Notes: generated from the sequence alone by a model not told the origin. DNA of 64,000 nt from an uncultured bacterium (GCA_903868125.1 CAIPUE010000015.1:90018-154017), one strand, 5' to 3'; counted from the stretch's first letter, positions 25,702 to 34,132 are shown. Program-made: numbers and translations.

Positions 25702-25979
25702 TTTTCTTTCTTTATTATGAATACTTTATTCTTCTTTTTATTAGTTTCTAAATCTTTACTAACAAGTGAAACCAAAGACTCGATTGCATCGGCTGAAGCT
25801 TTATTACTCATTTTGTTGGAAAGTTGAATTTGGTTATAAATTTCTTCCCTATATATTTTAACATCTTTAGGTGCATTTATGGCAATTTTGCATATATCAA
25901 ATCTGGAATCAAGAATTGTAATCTCAATGTTATCATTGATAATTATCTTTTGACCGTTTTTTCTGGATAAAACTAACAT
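25698..25979 (-). CDS. csrA: Carbon storage regulator CsrA
   Basis: 93 aa. RNA-binding translational regulator that in flagellated bacteria represses flagellin translation. Residues 1-50 match the family: MLVLSRKNGQKIIINDNIEITILD, IAINAPKDVKIYREEIY. The C-terminal tail is longer than the usual 60-75 aa and lysine-rich (KDLETNKKKNKVFIIKKEK). It overlaps fliW by 7 nt, the classic FliW-CsrA antagonist pair. Confidence 0.94.
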   Translation of the reverse strand: MLVLSRKNGQKIIINDNIEITILDSRFDICKIAINAPKDVKIYREEIYNQIQLSNKMSNKASADAIESLVSLVSKDLETNKKKNKVFIIKKEK

Positions 25980-26413
25980 AACGCCTCTTTTTCAAATAAA
26001 GGATAATCTACCCTGAAATTAGAACCTGAAAGAATTACTTGAGAACCTTTTCTATTTTTAATGTTAAAAATCAAAGGCGCAAGCAAATTTATTGTCGACT
26101 CTTGCGGCTTTTCACGTGGAATTAAAACGATATTTAAAACTAAAATATCATCCACATCCACAATTTCCAATGATTCTTGGACCGTTTCAGGTAATTCAAA
26201 TGAATAATCAATCCCGAAAAATCCTGCAAAAGTTACCACAAAAGCAAGTTCCGGAGTTAGCGTTGACTGTAGCCATTTAAAATTGGAGTTTTCTTTATGT
26301 TCAATTAACACAAATTCTTTTTCCTCCGTATACCCCAAAATGGAATCAACCATTTCAAAACATGAAAGTTCACTAACTTCTATTTCTCCAAATCTAACTG
26401 TATTTATTTTCAT
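25973..26413 (-). CDS. fliW: Flagellar assembly factor FliW
   Basis: 146 aa. FliW binds CsrA and releases it from target mRNA when flagellin is exported, coupling flagellin translation to assembly. Family features are the opening FGEIEVSE, FVLIEHKENSNFKWLQST, AFVVTFAGFFGIDYSFELPE and the C-terminal STINLLAPLIFNIKNRKGSQVIL with the usual NLxAPIxxN core. Flagellin and other assembly genes are outside the window; motAB lies at 35-37 kb. Confidence 0.92.
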   Translation of the reverse strand: MKINTVRFGEIEVSELSCFEMVDSILGYTEEKEFVLIEHKENSNFKWLQSTLTPELAFVVTFAGFFGIDYSFELPETVQESLEIVDVDDILVLNIVLIPREKPQESTINLLAPLIFNIKNRKGSQVILSGSNFRVDYPLFEKEALC

Positions 26414-26442
26414 TATTTCTTTTTCTCTCTTCTTTTTTGCAT

Positions 26443-27345
26443 CTATTTATCTTTGTCCAAGTTAAAGTTGAAATCAGGTATCATTGAATTCATTATTACT
26501 GATTGCACTAACTGTGGAGAATAATTACCTGTTCCGTTTTTGTTTTGGGCAATCATAAACGGAAGCATATTAATCATTGAACTATTATCATTTTGTTGAT
26601 TAGCTCCTCCCATTAGCATATTGAGCTGTGTCAATTGCGGATTTTGATAGTTCGCATTTCCGTTCACACCGTCAAAATCCGTAGCCTGAGCTTGCATTTG
26701 ACTATAAGGGTTAATGCCTGCATCCTTAAGCACTTTTAAAGCTGCTGCAATTTCATCAGTATTTGAAGGTGCCTGTAAAGCATTTTCCTTTGAGCCCAAA
26801 ATTTTTGATTTTGGGTCTGAAAATTCATTAAGTTTTCTTAGGTTATAATTATCTATCTCTTTACCGTTATTTATATCATTCCTAATCCCATTCAGTCTTT
26901 TATTCTCGATATCTTTCTTTGCAGTATCCGATAAACCATTTGTAGCCGGAGTTGCCAAAAATTTATCTATATCGGCATAATCATTTGAAGCGGGATCTAA
27001 AATACATTGATCAGGAGTTTCCAAGCATCTTTTCCCCGTTGCCGCATATTCTAAAAGCCTTGCATTTGATTTTAAACTTAAAACTTTATCATAGTTTACA
27101 ATTGCCTCCTCTTGCTTACCCGCCTGAACATAGGACATCGCAATATAATAATACGCTAGGGCGTTTGAGGGATCATTCTTGACTATAGACTGGCAGTCCT
27201 GTAGGCAACCTGTATAATTCCCGGCTTTATATTTTTTTACCGCTATTTTAAGCGGAGTGCTGACAGAGCCGTTGGCAAAAGAACAAGCCGAAGCCTGAAC
27301 TAAAATAATCAAAACTGCTATACAACATATTAACTGTTTTTTCAT
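26443..27345 (-). CDS. Secreted TPR protein
   Basis: 300 aa. An N-terminal signal (MKKQLICCIAVLIILVQASA, with CSFANG after it) could be a Sec signal or a lipoprotein signal. TPR units follow at about 35-100 (YKAGNYTGCLQDCQSIVKND, NALAYYYIAMSYVQAGKQEEAIVNYDKVLSL). The rest is polar and Asn/Gln-rich, ending in a PQLTQLNMLMGGANQQND-type low-complexity region and DFNFNLDKDK. It starts a leftward cluster just ahead of fliW. An envelope role is inferred; function unknown. Confidence 0.7.
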   Translation of the reverse strand: MKKQLICCIAVLIILVQASACSFANGSVSTPLKIAVKKYKAGNYTGCLQDCQSIVKNDPSNALAYYYIAMSYVQAGKQEEAIVNYDKVLSLKSNARLLEYAATGKRCLETPDQCILDPASNDYADIDKFLATPATNGLSDTAKKDIENKRLNGIRNDINNGKEIDNYNLRKLNEFSDPKSKILGSKENALQAPSNTDEIAAALKVLKDAGINPYSQMQAQATDFDGVNGNANYQNPQLTQLNMLMGGANQQNDNSSMINMLPFMIAQNKNGTGNYSPQLVQSVIMNSMIPDFNFNLDKDK

Positions 27346-27469
27346 ACCAAAACTTCCTTCTATTTTATTTTAACAACTATTTAAAATAAATCAACAAATA
27401 TCTATAAATTATAGTATAATGCATAAAAAGCATATTCATCTGCACCATCTGAATGATTTTTTTAAATAG

Positions 27470-27639
27470 TTGAAAAGTCGAATAGGTGAACAGGTGAATA
27501 GTTTTAAGGTTCTTGAGGCTTAATGTCGGCGGGATGGCAATCGCGCCCTATCTTAACGCCCTCCTGCTTGTTGCCTAAAGCTTTTCACCTATTCACCTTA
27601 TAACCTAAAATCCCTTTTTACTTTTTGCTTTTTACTCAT
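27470..27639. repeat. Composite repeat region in the 294-nt gap between two secreted-protein genes
   Basis: 27470-27512 is a variant of the TTGAAAAGTCGAATAG repeat with GTGAACAGGTGAATAG units. A class 2 REP follows at 27528-27551. 27551-27575 (TTAACGCCCTCCTGCTTGTT then GCC) is homologous to 54449-54472, and CTTTTCACCTATTCACC is an inverse of the first units. No gene is seen. Confidence 0.65.
27528..27551 (-). repeat. REP-like palindrome, class 2
   Basis: GGCGGGAT-GGCA-ATCGCGCC then CTAT, preceded by TAATGTC. One stem mismatch. It aligns with class 2 copies at 32818, 54425 and 60952. Confidence 0.65.
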
Positions 27640-28572
27640 TCACAACACAGCTGCCAAAACCACTAATAAAATTGCCCCCAGCTGCATGGCTGTTGACATA
27701 TGTTGAGTAAATTTGTTATTATCATATCTTTTGGAAGTTTTTTGCGCCTGACGCGCACTCAAAACCCTATCTAAGCGGCTTTGTGCGTCATCATCAGGAA
27801 AAGTCGACTTAAATATGTTCAGCTCTAATCTTGTTAATCTATTTGAAGGCGTATCGTTAGGGAATGATTTTTTTAATGTTGACCTTTCAAGCTCAGCCAA
27901 TGGAATGGTTATATCCGGATTTGCCTCATAATCGTCAAGAACGCTATTATTAAAATTGTAGCCGGGAGAGTGGTAATAATTGCTCTGTGAAGATGGAAGT
28001 TTGGACATAATATCGTCCGACATATTAATATCGTCGCTACTATCGCTGGAGTTATCAACAACTTTTTCCGGCTTTAGTGCCAATTTCAGCCTTTCCACAC
28101 GTGAACTCAAATCATCATCGTAAGTTTTTTTGAAAATATTATTCTCTAAATTGGCAAGCCTTTGATTTATATCTAAATTCGTAAATTCTTTATTAAATAT
28201 TTTATTCTCCAAATTATTGACAATAGGATAGTTTACACTACTGTCCGGCTTTGGAATAGATTCTTTATACCCATCCGTATCTTCGGCAAAGGTATCCTTT
28301 TTAGGAGTAATTTCCTGACCTATTAAATCTGCGGATAAATCATTTGACAATTTTTTAACTCTTTGCGCTACAGGATTCGAAGAAACTTCACCATAAACAG
28401 CATCTTCTATTCGCTTTAATCTTGCTTCATCACTTTGAGCACCGTAATCTATACCAAAAAGTGATGTTTCCATTTTTGTAATCAACGCAGAATATTGACC
28501 TTGGGCATCGCATTTAACCCCCAAGAATAAAAATATAAAGATAAAAACTAATATAACAAATTGTTTTGACAT
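27640..28572 (-). CDS. Secreted repeat protein with LEnxiFkkxFxdd repeats
   Basis: 310 aa. It has an N-terminal signal (FVILVFIFIFLFLGVKCDAQ) and a C-terminal hydrophobic helix (AMQLGAILLVVLAAVL). Between them, a repeated unit of about 20 residues recurs: ITKMETSLFGIDY, RLKRIEDAVYG, VNNLENKIFNKEFTN, RLANLENNIFKKTYDDD, LERSTLKKSFPND, RLTRLELNIFKSTFPDD. The core is L-E-x-x-I-F-x-K-x-F/Y-x-D-D followed by a SRLxRL linker. A Ser/Asp-rich insert sits in the middle. Probably an envelope-anchored protein of this lineage; function unknown. Confidence 0.72.
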   Translation of the reverse strand: MSKQFVILVFIFIFLFLGVKCDAQGQYSALITKMETSLFGIDYGAQSDEARLKRIEDAVYGEVSSNPVAQRVKKLSNDLSADLIGQEITPKKDTFAEDTDGYKESIPKPDSSVNYPIVNNLENKIFNKEFTNLDINQRLANLENNIFKKTYDDDLSSRVERLKLALKPEKVVDNSSDSSDDINMSDDIMSKLPSSQSNYYHSPGYNFNNSVLDDYEANPDITIPLAELERSTLKKSFPNDTPSNRLTRLELNIFKSTFPDDDAQSRLDRVLSARQAQKTSKRYDNNKFTQHMSTAMQLGAILLVVLAAVL

Positions 28573-28688
28573 AATTCACCTTGAACTTAGGATATTAATT
28601 TTCAACACAAAATACCATTACTCAGTGTCTTTATTCAAAACCCCAAAAACTAAGCATAATTACGTAAGACGAAAGTAGTACAAAATAT

Positions 28689-28724
28689 AAAAAAGCGGCG
28701 AATTTGCAAAGCAAATCCGCCGCT
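28689..28724 (-). terminator. Intrinsic terminator of the 43-aa gene
   Basis: On the minus strand, AGCGGCGGATTTGC and GCAAATTCGCCGCT pair with one mismatch around a TTT loop and run into TTTTTT. It ends 32 nt after the stop of the small ORF at 28757. Confidence 0.75.
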
Positions 28725-28756
28725 ACGCTATTCATAATCCAACAGAGTTTCATCAA

Positions 28757-28888
28757 TTAAAAAACTTTTTTTTCTGTCTCTACAATTTTTTTGTGAATAC
28801 CATTAAATAAGTTTTTAAACCACGTTATAAAATGTTTAACTTCATCTTTAAAGCCATAAGCACCAGGCCAGGAATAACTTTCGTACAT
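28757..28888 (-). CDS. 43-aa small protein with strong ribosome-binding site
   Basis: Found by reading the 419-nt gap. It begins MYESYSWPGAYGFKDEVKHF and continues ITWFKNLFNGIHKKIVETEK before KVF. AGGAG lies 6 nt before the ATG, and a strong terminator follows 32 nt after the stop, so the ORF has the frame of a complete transcription unit. The aromatic N terminus and amphipathic basic second half suggest a membrane-associating peptide. No homologue recognised. Confidence 0.55.
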   Translation of the reverse strand: MYESYSWPGAYGFKDEVKHFITWFKNLFNGIHKKIVETEKKVF

Positions 28889-28991
28889 TTTGTACTCCTA
28901 TACTGACTATTTTTTTTGATATTAGGCTTTACGGCATTGGAGAAAATAAACTTTAATAATTTAAAGATATTGTTAACTTTTATGGCGAAAA

Positions 28992-30326
28992 TTATTCAGG
29001 CAAAAGAACAGAAATACTTGCATTGTTTATATTTAGATACTTTTTAGCTGTTTCAAGTAAATATTCGACAGAAATTTCATCCAAAACGTTCAAATAATTC
29101 TCAACCAATTTTAAATCATCGCAAACAGTCATGTAATAGCCGATTGTCTCGCCGATTTCAGAAACAGTTTCTGCGTTATATGCAAAATGGGATTTAATCT
29201 TCTTTTTTGCCTTTAAAAATTCGGCTTGGGATACAGGATTTAATCTAAGATTTTCAATCTCATTTTTAATCAACTCAATTGCCAAGGTTTTCTTTTCAGG
29301 TTTAAAATTAGCTTGAATAAAGAAATTATCACCGTCTCTAAATTGATAATGCTCCGCATTAATCATATTAAAAATCGGCTCAGGTTGTTTTTCTATCAGA
29401 TTTTGATAGAGCCTTGAGCTTGTACCATCGCCAAGAATTATTGAAATCATTTCAAGTGCCGTAGAATTTTTTAAATCACAAGCCAAAGGTCCGAGATAGC
29501 CGAACATCATAAATGCTGAATTTATTTGAGCAGTTTGTTCAATATATTTTGTTTCACTGATTGGTAAATCAAGCTCATTCACAGAATTTAAGCCGCCACG
29601 TTCACCCCATTTGTTTTCGAACTCATTAATAACCTTGTTTAAAACAACCTCGTTGTCAAAATCACCCACAATGATAGTGGTTACATTTTCAGGAGTGTAA
29701 AAATTTTTGTAATAATTCATAATTTCATTTTGAGAAATTTGTGAAATTATTTCAGGCGTTCCGATAACATCTCTTTTATAAGGATGGTTTGTGTACATGC
29801 TTGAGTTGCAAGCGTTATAAACCTTTGTCCAAGGTTGGTCTTTGCGCATGCGAATTTCTTCGATTACCACATGGCGCTCACGCTTATCTTTAACATTTTT
29901 ATCGTTGACATCAAATTCTGCACCGACTTCATGCTCAGGAATAACAGGATCTAATATCATATCGGCATGGAGCTCGATTGCTTCGTAAAAATCCTTATTA
30001 TTCTCGCCTTTGGGAAGTGTTACGTAATAAAATGTGTAATCTTTCCAAGTCGCGGCGTTCACCACTGCACCTTTTGCTTCAAGAATTCGGTCAAAATCGC
30101 CCGCAGGATGCTTGTTTGTCCCTTTAAACATTAAGTGTTCAAGAAAATGTGATATCCCGTTATTTTTTTCGTCTTCGTTTATAGAACCTGTTTTAATCCA
30201 AGAACTGACATTAACAAGCCCGCCCTCTTTGTGAGCCAGCACAATCGTATGACCGTTTTGAAGCTTATAGACTTCAACATCTTTAGTTAAAAACGGATAT
30301 TTTACCTGTGATTTTTTAACTTCCAT
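28992..30326 (-). CDS. M16 family zinc peptidase
   Basis: 444 aa. The inverted zinc motif HFLEH (about 61-65, in GISHFLEHLMFKGTN) with a downstream Glu in VVIEEIRMR marks the catalytic N-terminal half. The remainder contains the usual IIVGDFDNEVVLNKV and GDGTSSRLYQNLIEK of the second M16 domain. No signal peptide is visible, so it is probably cytoplasmic. Members process peptides or membrane-protein fragments, but the substrate cannot be read here. The gene lies behind its own upstream palindrome. Confidence 0.92.
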   Translation of the reverse strand: MEVKKSQVKYPFLTKDVEVYKLQNGHTIVLAHKEGGLVNVSSWIKTGSINEDEKNNGISHFLEHLMFKGTNKHPAGDFDRILEAKGAVVNAATWKDYTFYYVTLPKGENNKDFYEAIELHADMILDPVIPEHEVGAEFDVNDKNVKDKRERHVVIEEIRMRKDQPWTKVYNACNSSMYTNHPYKRDVIGTPEIISQISQNEIMNYYKNFYTPENVTTIIVGDFDNEVVLNKVINEFENKWGERGGLNSVNELDLPISETKYIEQTAQINSAFMMFGYLGPLACDLKNSTALEMISIILGDGTSSRLYQNLIEKQPEPIFNMINAEHYQFRDGDNFFIQANFKPEKKTLAIELIKNEIENLRLNPVSQAEFLKAKKKIKSHFAYNAETVSEIGETIGYYMTVCDDLKLVENYLNVLDEISVEYLLETAKKYLNINNASISVLLPE

Positions 30327-30360
30327 ATTTCAATTATACATTAAATAAATCAATAAAAAC

Positions 30361-30402
30361 ATATAGGCGGATTTTTTGTTTAAACAAAAAATCCGCCTAT
30401 AT
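30361..30402. terminator. 42-bp perfect palindrome between ycf23 and the M16 gene
   Basis: Every base of 30361-30381 is complementary to 30402-30382 with no loop. The core is GTTTAAAC and the ends are ATATAGGCGG and CCGCCTATAT. The AAAAAAT/ATTTTTT tracts inside make it a plausible terminator for the leftward ycf23 transcript, working with the hairpin at 30415-30436. Confidence 0.7.
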
Positions 30403-30414
30403 GTTAATTTATAA

Positions 30415-30436
30415 AATCATTTTGAACAAAATGATT
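30415..30436 (-). terminator. Stem-loop just after ycf23 stop
   Basis: AATCATTTT and AAAATGATT pair around GAAC, 2 nt beyond the stop of the Ycf23 gene on the minus strand. AT-rich, with no dedicated T-run, so it is probably a 3'-end hairpin paired with the following palindrome. Confidence 0.45.
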
Positions 30437-30438
30437 AA

Positions 30439-31197
30439 TTACGCCATAATCATTTCTTTTTGTACATTTTTACTGGCAATTTCAACCAAGCTTCTTGCAA
30501 CAGCCATCATAGCAAGCGAAGAATCCATTTTGTTGATGCAAGAACCGACTCCAATTGCACTCGCACCGGCAGCAAAAGCCAACGCCGCAGTTGTATTAGT
30601 AATTCCACTTGCTGTCATTACAGGAATGTCAACATTTCTTGCTATTTCAATTGTGTTTGCAATCGAAACTTGAGCCGCTTCCATCAAGCCTCTCGCGCCA
30701 TCGCTTTGGATATTTGCTATAGCCGCACCTTCGGTTTGAATTAAGTCAACGCCGAGCTCTTCAAGTTTTCTTGCCAAATCTATTTGATTGGCAACACAAA
30801 TATGCCCCGGAACAGTCACACAAACAAATGTTTCTGATTTATTAATCAAAGACATTGTTTTTCTTGCTAATTCCAAAACTTCTTCTGCCCCCATTCTCAC
30901 GCCTATTTTATACAAAGCATCAAAATTACCCAATTCAATTGCGTCAGCACCCATTTTTACAGCTTGAGCAAGTTCTTCAGGAACAATGGAAGATACAAAT
31001 AAAGGAAGTTCAGTTAATTGTCTTGCGACTTCAAAAATTTCTTCATTGGCACAGATATCAATTGCGCTTGCACCTGCTTGGCTTGCCGCAGACACAACTT
31101 TTTTGACGTTTTCAATGTCAAAATTATCAATTCCCGCAATAATTTTTACGGCTCTTTTTTCTTTTAAATGTTGCTTAAATAAATCAATTCTGTTCAT
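30439..31197 (-). CDS. ycf23: Ycf23/DUF561 family TIM-barrel protein
   Basis: 252 aa from the ATG at 31197, chosen for the GGGAG site 6 nt upstream; an in-frame ATG at 31230 adds 11 residues. The protein reads as a (beta/alpha)8 barrel: VKIIAGIDNFD, AGASAIDICAN, LFVSSIVPEEL, GADAIELGNFDALY, VCVTVPGHI, GVDLIQTEGAA, IPVMTASGITNTTAALAFAAGASAIGVGS. Ycf23 is conserved in cyanobacteria and red-algal plastids and has no firm biochemical role. Its presence supports a cyanobacterial-lineage host. Confidence 0.88.
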   Translation of the reverse strand: MNRIDLFKQHLKEKRAVKIIAGIDNFDIENVKKVVSAASQAGASAIDICANEEIFEVARQLTELPLFVSSIVPEELAQAVKMGADAIELGNFDALYKIGVRMGAEEVLELARKTMSLINKSETFVCVTVPGHICVANQIDLARKLEELGVDLIQTEGAAIANIQSDGARGLMEAAQVSIANTIEIARNVDIPVMTASGITNTTAALAFAAGASAIGVGSCINKMDSSLAMMAVARSLVEIASKNVQKEMIMA

Positions 31198-31360
31198 ATT
31201 TTCTCCCTTCATAATAATATAGTATTTCACATGATAATTTCAATTCCCCTTTATTGTACCATTAAAGTTTTAATAAGGTCAAGAATTAATCTATTATTTT
31301 TTTGTTTGTAGGTAGTGAAAGCCGTTAATATCATTAAAAATTCGTTTAAGTGGAGGGCTT

Positions 31361-32047
31361 ATGCAAAATTTAATAAAAAAAACTATCTTTGTTTTTGTAA
31401 TAATGTTTGGATTTGTACAAACGCCGATTTGTCAGGCGCAATTTTACGATCAGGACGAACAAATTAACATAAATGTCTACGAAAAAATAACACCTGCCAT
31501 TGTTACAATTGACGCACAATTAAAGGATGGGGTTTCTAGTGGAACAGGCTGTTTCATAACCCCCGACGGGGTTATTCTGACAAGTTCTCATGTTATTGAA
31601 GGCTCTAATGATATTGATATAACAACCTATTCGGGAAAAGTCTATAAAGCAAATGTGATATCCATTTTGGGTAAAAATAACGATTTAGCATTATTAAAAA
31701 TAAATTCCAAGGAAATAACCGAAATAATAAAACTTGGGGATTCAGAGGACGTTAAAGTTGGTCAAAAAGTGTTGGCAATCGGCAATCCTTTTGGATTTTC
31801 AGGGACTTTAACCCAAGGAATAGTCTCAAGAATAGACTATTCAAAAAATAAAATTCAGACAGATGCCGCAATTAACCCCGGAAATTCAGGTGGACCATTA
31901 TTAAATTCATCAGGTGAAGTTATCGGAATAAGTCAGTCTATTTACAATCCCGATAATAATAAGTCGAATATCGGTATTGGATTTGCGGTTCCCGTGAACT
32001 CCGTAAAAGAATTTATAGATCTTGCAAAAATTTCAAAAAAATTTTAA
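31361..32047 (+). CDS. HtrA-like trypsin-fold serine protease without PDZ domain
   Basis: 228 aa. Signal peptide (FVFVIMFGFVQTPICQAQ). The catalytic triad is visible: His in ILTSSHVIEG (about 78), Asp in NNDLALLKI (about 107) and Ser in NPGNSGGPLL (about 179). GTGCFITPDGVIL and VLAIGNPFGFSGTLTQGIVS complete the DegP protease core. The protein ends soon after the domain, so it lacks the PDZ repeats of DegP and DegS. Probably periplasmic. A GGAGG site precedes the ATG and a terminator follows. Confidence 0.92.
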   Translation: MQNLIKKTIFVFVIMFGFVQTPICQAQFYDQDEQININVYEKITPAIVTIDAQLKDGVSSGTGCFITPDGVILTSSHVIEGSNDIDITTYSGKVYKANVISILGKNNDLALLKINSKEITEIIKLGDSEDVKVGQKVLAIGNPFGFSGTLTQGIVSRIDYSKNKIQTDAAINPGNSGGPLLNSSGEVIGISQSIYNPDNNKSNIGIGFAVPVNSVKEFIDLAKISKKF

Positions 32048-32052
32048 AATAT

Positions 32053-32090
32053 AAAAAACGACTTCTCTTTCATTGAAAAGCCGTTTTTTT
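32053..32090 (+). terminator. Intrinsic terminator of the HtrA-like gene
   Basis: AAAAAACGACTT pairs with AAGCCGTTTTTT (one mismatch) around a CTCTTTCATTGA-type loop and ends in a T-run, 6 nt after the stop codon. It is also partly usable by the convergent 121-aa gene. Confidence 0.7.
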
Positions 32091-32109
32091 ATTAAATATA
32101 TTTTAACTT

Positions 32110-32475
32110 TTAAGCTACCAAATTAAGTTGACCACTATTATTTTGCGGTATTTTAATTCCATTCTGAACAGCATATGCCCGAACAGCTTCAGGTCCTTGT
32201 AGAATAATTCTGGTAGGAACTCCAAGATTAACCAACTCTGTATCACGACTTTCTTTGGACTTATCACTAAAATCGTTGACTGGTTTACCTCTTCGAATTG
32301 CAAGTTCTGTTATTTGGTTTAAATCAATACTTTGCTTTGTGGCATCTTGTTCAATTGCAGACACAGTACCTTCAGCCATTGCCTTTTCAGAAACACCCAT
32401 GTTTTTGAGCATTTTATTAATTTCCCAATGGCTTAAAGTTTGCCCCACAGCATTCTTAACAGCATAAACATTCAT
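32110..32475 (-). CDS. 121-aa protein, unknown
   Basis: No family recognised. It opens MNVYAVKNAVGQTLSHWEIN, has a helical middle (KMLKNMGVSEKAMAEGTVSA) and a Lys/Arg/Asp-rich centre, and ends with TRIILQGPEAVRAYAVQNGI and IPQNNSGQLNLVA. A GGAGAAC ribosome-binding site is just upstream. The ORF is convergent with the HtrA-like gene and ends 20 nt after the shared terminator. No signal peptide. Confidence 0.6.
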   Translation of the reverse strand: MNVYAVKNAVGQTLSHWEINKMLKNMGVSEKAMAEGTVSAIEQDATKQSIDLNQITELAIRRGKPVNDFSDKSKESRDTELVNLGVPTRIILQGPEAVRAYAVQNGIKIPQNNSGQLNLVA

Positions 32476-32586
32476 ATCGGTTCTCCTTATTGTTTTGATA
32501 AAACGCTATACTATATATAAGTATTTTTATATCGTCTGATTTCAAAAGTATATACAATTTTTACAAAAGTTTACATAATATTTTTA

Positions 32587-32749
32587 CAAGAGCTTGCGGA
32601 AAAATTAAAATTTTCCTCGCAAGCTCCTATGTCCGGCTTAAATCCATACCGCCGGCTATCCCGCAGCCGGTATGGATTTAGCACTTCTTAGGACGGATTT
32701 GAAAAATTGCAAAAAATTGTCATTTTTTGAATTTTTCCGCATCCTCCAA
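32587..32749. mobile_element. MITE-like element, copy 3
   Basis: The element is 32590-32746, flanked by the direct repeat CAA (32587-32589 and 32747-32749). Left end GAGCTTGCGGAAAAATT; right end AATTTTTCCGCATCCTC. It differs from copy 1 at few positions, so these are recent relatives. It sits 156 nt upstream of the solute-binding protein gene. Confidence 0.92.
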
Positions 32750-32778
32750 TAAAATAGGAAAATATTAATGTTATAATA

Positions 32779-32879
32779 ATACCGAGTTGCAATCAAAGCA
32801 TAACCGATTTAATGTCGTTGGGTTAGCAAACCCAATCTACCTTCCAAATTAAAGTCAGGCTTTGATTGCAACTCGGTAT
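32779..32879. repeat. 101-bp element with 21-bp perfect terminal inverted repeats
   Basis: 32779-32799 (starts ATACCGAGTTGC) is the exact reverse complement of 32859-32879 (ends GCAACTCGGTAT). The outermost TA/TA could be a target duplication as in mariner/IS630-type MITEs. A class 2 REP occupies the interior (32818-32840). It ends 24 nt before the solute-binding protein gene and could also act as a leader hairpin for that gene. Confidence 0.85.
32818..32840 (-). repeat. REP-like palindrome, class 2, inside the inverted-repeat element
   Basis: TTGGGTT-AGCA-AACCCAA then T and CTAC, preceded by TAATGTCG. Same layout as 54425 and 27528, with a different stem sequence. Confidence 0.65.
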
Positions 32880-32902
32880 AAGAGTTAAATAAGGTCTGTA
32901 AT

Positions 32903-34132
32903 ATGAAAAAAGCCATTATTATTCTAATTATATTTTGTGCATGCGGGGCATTTTTTTTGCTCGCAAAAAAAATGCCCGCCAATACAAAACACAGCGAAGT
33001 GGTATTTTGGACACTTCAAATGAGTGATTTTTCACCTTATATGAACGAGGTTATAGGTAATTTTGAACAGCAAAACCCAAAAATTAAAATTAAATGGGTA
33101 GATGTTCCTTTTTCCGAGGGTGAAAAAAGAACACTTGCCGCAATTTTAAGTGATAATCCGCCTGACTTAATCAATCTAAACCCCGATTTTTCAGCTACCT
33201 TAGCGCAAAAAGGTGCATTAGAAAAAATTGACGAAAGCACTGTAGGACAATTCAGTAAAGAAATTATCAATTCACTTAAATATAAAGATGAATTGTATGC
33301 TATTCCTTGGTATGCAACATCGGCTATTACAATATATAATAAGGCTTTGTATAAAAAAGCAGGATATTCGACCCCGCCTGTAACTTATGAACGATTAGCA
33401 AGAATATCTCAAATAATAAAAGGGAAAACTCATGCTTATGCGTTTATGCCGACAATAACAGAAAATGATACAATGCTAAAAATATTGAACAAATATGGAA
33501 TTAACTCTTGGGAAAATATTAACAGTAAAAAATCAGTGGAAATTTTCGATTTTTATAAAAGATTATATTTGCAGAATTTAATCCCTAAAGAAACCATTAC
33601 TCAAACCCAAAGAGAAGCACTGGAAAAATATATGTCAGGTCAAATAGTGTTTTTTCAATCCGGCGCAAATTTTCTAAATATGATTAAAGAAAATGCTCCT
33701 TCTATGTATAAAGATACGGATGTAGCCGGACAAATTAAGGGCGACTTGGGGCAAAATGATTTTTCACTAATGAATTTGGTAATCCCTTTAAAATCCTCAA
33801 AAAAGCAGGATGCGCTTAAATTTGCGCTATTTTTAACAAATGAAGAAAATCAGCTTAAACTTGCAAGACTCACAAATATTATCGCAACAAATAAACATGC
33901 CCTCAAAAATGATTTTTACACTCAATATGACAGTAGTGATTTAATAGCGAAAGCTCGTGTTATAAGTGCGAAGCAGCTCAATAAAATTCAGCCTGCATTA
34001 AGACAAAACAAAGGACAAAAAGAGATTAATTTACTAATAAATACGGCAGTTCAGGAGATTTTATTAAACGATTCTAACACTCAACAGGTGTTAGATGAAG
34101 TAGCAAAAAAATGGAAAATACTGACTGAATAG
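32903..34132 (+). CDS. ABC-transporter extracellular solute-binding protein (sugar type)
   Basis: 409 aa. Family 1 substrate-binding protein fold: FWTLQMSDFSPYMNEVIGNF, KWVDVPFSEGEKRTLAAILS, DLINLNPDFSATLAQKGALE, YAIPWYATSAITIYNKALYKKAG (about 135-157), and the C-terminal FALFLTNEENQLKLAR. The N terminus has a single hydrophobic segment (AIIILIIFCACGAFFLLA), probably a signal anchor or lipoprotein-type signal. AAGG lies before the ATG. No permease or ATPase gene is adjacent, so it is an orphan receptor. Carbohydrate is the likely ligand by family, not established. Confidence 0.88.
   Translation: MKKAIIILIIFCACGAFFLLAKKMPANTKHSEVVFWTLQMSDFSPYMNEVIGNFEQQNPKIKIKWVDVPFSEGEKRTLAAILSDNPPDLINLNPDFSATLAQKGALEKIDESTVGQFSKEIINSLKYKDELYAIPWYATSAITIYNKALYKKAGYSTPPVTYERLARISQIIKGKTHAYAFMPTITENDTMLKILNKYGINSWENINSKKSVEIFDFYKRLYLQNLIPKETITQTQREALEKYMSGQIVFFQSGANFLNMIKENAPSMYKDTDVAGQIKGDLGQNDFSLMNLVIPLKSSKKQDALKFALFLTNEENQLKLARLTNIIATNKHALKNDFYTQYDSSDLIAKARVISAKQLNKIQPALRQNKGQKEINLLINTAVQEILLNDSNTQQVLDEVAKKWKILTE

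Larger units (their letters stand above)
32476..32902. other. 427-nt gap filled with repeats
   Basis: Contains a MITE copy (32590-32746), a 101-bp inverted-repeat element (32779-32879) and a class 2 REP inside that element. The remaining DNA (32476-32586) is AT-rich, with TATATATAAG near 32511 as a possible promoter for the 121-aa gene. No ORF was seen. Confidence 0.7.

Noticed and set aside
32115..32303. 62-aa ORF in another frame inside the 121-aa gene
   Set aside because: It is a shadow of the longer gene, which has a ribosome-binding site.
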